DNA from: Companilactobacillus hulinensis
GTDB taxonomy: Bacteria > Bacillota > Bacilli > Lactobacillales > Lactobacillaceae
Direction of reading: 5' to 3'
Length of the DNA stretch: 55,548 nt
Assembly: GCF_003946555.1 (NCBI RefSeq)
Contig: NZ_RHOO01000017.1
Location: 1-55,548, forward strand
Shown here: piece after piece, positions 52,614-55,548 of the stretch
Position numbering within the stretch: the stretch's first letter is position 1
How the letters are laid out: the number at the start of each line of letters is the position of its first letter
The notes under the pieces: generated by a model
What the model saw: only the letters and a program-made list of their open reading frames with translations
What the model was told of the DNA's origin: nothing
Database searches by the model: none
Made by a program: the position numbers and the translations under genes

Positions 52614-54431
52614 TTGGATCCGCAGTCAGTTTTGAAAGATGTCTTCGGTTACGATAATTTTCGACCGGGGCAACGAAAAATAATTAATCATGTGTTAAAT
52701 GGTGATCGCACCTTAGGTATTATGCCAACTGGTGGTGGGAAGTCTGTATGTTATCAATTACCAGCAATTATGTTTGATGGATTAACATTAGTTGTTTCTC
52801 CATTGATCTCGTTGATGAAGGATCAAGTTGATAGCTTAAATGAAATGAACATTCCTGCGACCTTTATTAATAGTACCCTCGATTATCGTGATCAAGAAGA
52901 ACGTATGCGCTATATTGAATCTGGTGCAGTCAAGTTACTATATGCTGCTCCAGAACGCATTGAGAACCCTGAATTTTACAGCTGGCTCACTCAACTACCA
53001 ATTGACTTGGTAGCAATCGATGAAGCTCACGTTTTATCAGCTTGGGGACATGATTTTAGACCTAGTTATTTGAATATTATTAAACCACTGAATGAACTAC
53101 CTAGTCAGCCGGCTTGGTTAGCGTTAACAGCAACGGCAACTAGCCGGGTACAAGATGACTTGGTTGATATCCTGAATATTCCTACAGATAATATCGTTAA
53201 AACAGGATTTGCTAGAGATAATATTGCGTTAAAAATCGAACGTGGTGTTAGTAAGTTATCCTATGTGCTGAACTATGTAAAATCACACGTTAATGAATCA
53301 GGAATTATTTATGCTGGTCGTCGTAAAGATGTTGATACCATATATGAGTATTTGAATGCACACGGAATTAAAGCCGGACGGTATCATGCCGGCCTAGATG
53401 ATGATGAACGCCACCAGCAACAAGAAGATTTCTTATTTGATGAAGTTAATGTCATTGTTGCTACCAATGCGTTCGGTATGGGTATTAATAAGACCAACGT
53501 ACGTTATGTGATCCACTTTACTATTCCAGGTACAATTGAAAGTTATTACCAAGAAGTGGGTAGGGCAGGGCGAGATGGTTTACCAGCAGAAGCTATTTTG
53601 TTGTATACTCCTGCAGATCTGGGATTACATAGGTTCTTTATTGACCAATCGGAAGCTGACGATGATTATAAGCAGAGTCTGGGCGAGAAATTACGTGAAA
53701 TGAATCAATATGCGATGACTGAAGTATGTCTAATGCGCTATATATTGCGATATTTTGGTGAAGTAACTGATAAGAATTGTGGTCATTGTTCCAACTGCCT
53801 AGACAATAGGGAGACAACTGATGTAACCGATGATTCTCAGAAGGTCCTTAGTTGTGTAGTTAGAATGGATCAGAAGTACGGCAAGAAGGTAGTAGGTCGT
53901 GTGTTAGCAGGTAAGTCCGATGTCGCCAACGATTGGCGAAACTTTGGCAAGCTATCTACATTTGGTCTTATGCATGATTGGACGTTGAAGTCTATCAATG
54001 AGTTTATAGAATATCTGACTGCAAATGGCTATTTGATGACTACCGGTGGTCAGTATCCGTTGTTGCGACTAACCAGGAAGGGTGCTCAGGTTCTCAAGGG
54101 AGAAGCCAAAGTTGCTCGTAGGTTAGTTGTTGTTCCAACCGGACCAGTTAAAGAAATTGCTAATGATGGAACATACGATACAAACTTATTCGAAAAGCTG
54201 CGTAAGCTACGTCTCGATATTGCTCATGCTCAAGATGTACCACCATTTGTTATCTTTTCTGATAAATCACTTCGTGATATGTCTCAGAAAATGCCTGAGA
54301 ATTCCAATGAATTCTTGGCAGTCAATGGTGTTGGTAACGCAAAACTTGAACGTTATGGGCAAAGATTCATCGAATCAATCAAATCTTATAAAAATGAGCA
54401 AAATACAGAAAAAGAAGAAATTAAAAATTAA
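52614..54431 (+). CDS. recQ: ATP-dependent DNA helicase RecQ
   Basis: This 605-residue superfamily 2 helicase unwinds 3'-5' in recombination and fork repair. GIMPTGGGKSVCYQLPA (Walker A), AIDEAHVLSAWGHDFRPSY (DEAH and aromatic loop), LALTATAT and QEVGRAGRDG are seen. A zinc-binding RQC region (MRYILRYFGE...CGHCSNCLD) and a C-terminal HRDC domain (about 515-590) follow. The start is TTG at 52614 behind GAGGAG. A terminator follows. Confidence 0.95.
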   Translation: MDPQSVLKDVFGYDNFRPGQRKIINHVLNGDRTLGIMPTGGGKSVCYQLPAIMFDGLTLVVSPLISLMKDQVDSLNEMNIPATFINSTLDYRDQEERMRYIESGAVKLLYAAPERIENPEFYSWLTQLPIDLVAIDEAHVLSAWGHDFRPSYLNIIKPLNELPSQPAWLALTATATSRVQDDLVDILNIPTDNIVKTGFARDNIALKIERGVSKLSYVLNYVKSHVNESGIIYAGRRKDVDTIYEYLNAHGIKAGRYHAGLDDDERHQQQEDFLFDEVNVIVATNAFGMGINKTNVRYVIHFTIPGTIESYYQEVGRAGRDGLPAEAILLYTPADLGLHRFFIDQSEADDDYKQSLGEKLREMNQYAMTEVCLMRYILRYFGEVTDKNCGHCSNCLDNRETTDVTDDSQKVLSCVVRMDQKYGKKVVGRVLAGKSDVANDWRNFGKLSTFGLMHDWTLKSINEFIEYLTANGYLMTTGGQYPLLRLTRKGAQVLKGEAKVARRLVVVPTGPVKEIANDGTYDTNLFEKLRKLRLDIAHAQDVPPFVIFSDKSLRDMSQKMPENSNEFLAVNGVGNAKLERYGQRFIESIKSYKNEQNTEKEEIKN

Positions 54432-54435
54432 ATTT

Positions 54436-54468
54436 AAAGATTGGATATTTGAATCCAATCTTTTTTTA
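54436..54468 (+). terminator. recQ terminator
   Basis: AAAGATTGGAT and ATCCAATCTTT form an 11-bp stem, followed by TTTTTTT. Confidence 0.9.
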
Positions 54469-54539
54469 TACGATATTGTTATTATTATTTGTAAAATTAA
54501 ATGTTTTACGAAAACATAAAAAACAAAAAACAGCAAAAT

Positions 54540-54568
54540 TTGACCAAACGTCCGACGCCCACTATACT
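54540..54568 (+). promoter_or_regulatory. Promoter of the metallophosphatase gene
   Basis: TTGACC (54540-54545), 17 nt, TATACT (54563-54568) lie 26 nt before the ATG. The spacer is unusually GC-rich, with CGTCCGACG. Confidence 0.7.
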
Positions 54569-54593
54569 TTAACAGACGAAACGAGATGGAAAA

Positions 54594-55448
54594 ATGACAA
54601 GAATTGCACTATTATCAGATGTTCATGGGGATATTACAGCTCTTCAAGCTGTAATCAATGATGTTAAAAAGCAGAAAATACAAGAATCATGGTACCTCGG
54701 TGACTTATTAATGCCCGGACCAGGTACAAATGATCTGTTTGACATGTTGGATTCAGTAAATACAACCATACTTTTGCGTGGAAATTGGGATAATTTCCTA
54801 TTTGAGGACGTAAGCAAGCTTACACAACGGGATTTGGACGATCCTGTGACACCTTATATATTAATGCTGATGAAATATACTCTAAACAATACTAGTTCAG
54901 CAAACCTAAAACGACTAAAGGATTCACCTATATCAACTAGTGTTGATATTAACGGATCTAGAGTTCTATTGACACATAACTTGATTCATAAGAATTACGG
55001 GCATGAGCTGCTGCCATATCAGTCACAGGCGCATTTTGACGACCTGTTCGACCATCAAGACTATGATGTGGCTGTATATGGCCATACACATCACCAAATA
55101 ATGCGTACCAGCAGCAAAGACCAATTAGTTATCAATCCAGGATCAATTGGTCAACCATACACGGAAAGATTGAAATTCAGACCTGACAGACGTGCTCAGT
55201 ACGCAATTATAGACATTGATCAATATGGTTACTCAAATATTGAGTTTAAAAAGGTATCATACGATATCGACTACGAGCTTGATTTAGCAAAACAAATGAA
55301 TTTGCCGTATTTCGAGCTTTATAAGAAATTGTTCACTGAAGGAATTGCATATACTCACGATCAACCTGTGCTGAAGAAGTACATGGATAAGCATGGCTAT
55401 AAAAGCTTAGCCATGAAGTTCTATAATGAGTTAATGAATAATAAGTAG
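54594..55448 (+). CDS. Metallophosphoesterase (YfcE/MJ0936-like)
   Basis: This 284-residue calcineurin-type phosphoesterase has the metal ligands LLSDVHGD, YLGDLLM, LRGNWDN, LLTHN and YGHTHHQI, then INPGSIGQPY. It probably cleaves phosphodiesters or phosphomonoesters; the substrate is unknown. The C-terminal 80 residues beyond the core form a helical extension longer than in YfcE. It has its own promoter. The 100 nt to the window end hold no gene. Confidence 0.88.
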   Translation: MTRIALLSDVHGDITALQAVINDVKKQKIQESWYLGDLLMPGPGTNDLFDMLDSVNTTILLRGNWDNFLFEDVSKLTQRDLDDPVTPYILMLMKYTLNNTSSANLKRLKDSPISTSVDINGSRVLLTHNLIHKNYGHELLPYQSQAHFDDLFDHQDYDVAVYGHTHHQIMRTSSKDQLVINPGSIGQPYTERLKFRPDRRAQYAIIDIDQYGYSNIEFKKVSYDIDYELDLAKQMNLPYFELYKKLFTEGIAYTHDQPVLKKYMDKHGYKSLAMKFYNELMNNK

Positions 55449-55548
55449 CGTGTTTGCTGCTTTAAATTACCACTCCAACATATCAAAATAAAAAGCAACA
55501 AAGTAGTTAATTTAAGAACTATATACTAATTATTTGTATAGGAGAATA

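Overview
The window is chromosomal DNA of a low-GC Gram-positive bacterium of the Lactobacillaceae. The gene sets and their order fit this: xerD-ribT-scpA-scpB-rluB, topA-xerC-hslV-hslU, parE-parC, thyA-dfrA, and ypmR-ypmS-yozE-rbgA-rnhB-dprA. A Companilactobacillus-like species is my guess from overall protein flavour; the genus is not proven by anything seen here. Coding is AT-rich with TTG and GTG starts and strong AGGAGG-type ribosome binding sites.

Layout. 1-2.3 kb: on the minus strand an ABC exporter (ATPase plus permease) and a sensor-kinase gene cut short at its 3' end by what looks like the tail of an IS30-type element. 2.4-3.5 kb: a zinc alcohol dehydrogenase under a consensus cre site. 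3.9-8.1 kb: a plus-strand housekeeping run (cvfB, xerD, ribT, scpA, scpB, rluB). 8.07-13.3 kb: a decayed prophage (minor capsid/toxin-50 fragment, LSM-like protein, scaffold, broken major capsid, broken tail protein) carrying a dead IS3-family element. It is bounded by two perfect 118-bp copies of the FMN riboswitch. Only the right copy is complete, and it precedes the riboflavin transporter gene ribU. 14.1-20.7 kb: a LysM protein, cmk, der, hup, a TPR protein and cca, with two copies of a covarying structured element upstream of cmk and of the TPR gene. 20.8-30.8 kb: a conserved unknown protein, a Uup-like ABC-F ATPase, thyA, dfrA, hemolysin III (minus), degV, a GDSL esterase with a duplicated active-site block, ypmS, yozE, rbgA, rnhB and dprA. 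30.9-36.8 kb: topA, xerC, hslVU and an aldose epimerase. 36.8-42.1 kb: plsY (minus) and parE-parC behind a consensus LexA box. 42.2-45.2 kb: a LysR regulator, ppaC and a GlcU-type sugar transporter. 45.5-50.4 kb: a minus-strand block of GNAT, MarR, LOG, a catalytically dead tyrosine-recombinase-like protein, PTS EIIA, MupG-like protein and AdaA. 50.5-55.4 kb: adaB/ogt, HAD phosphatase, TetR, recQ and a metallophosphatase.

How it works together. Most of the window serves chromosome maintenance: dimer resolution, condensin, topoisomerases, HU, RecQ, RNase HII, DprA and the Ada response. Ribosome and tRNA maturation is also well represented (RluB, Der, RbgA, Cca), as is thymidylate/folate metabolism. 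The accessory content is small.

The most interesting signals are: (1) a prophage remnant apparently integrated in the ribU FMN riboswitch; (2) a paired, covarying RNA-like element that I cannot name; and (3) a 24-bp in-frame duplication of the nucleophile motif of a GDSL hydrolase. No rRNA, tRNA or CRISPR array was recognised.
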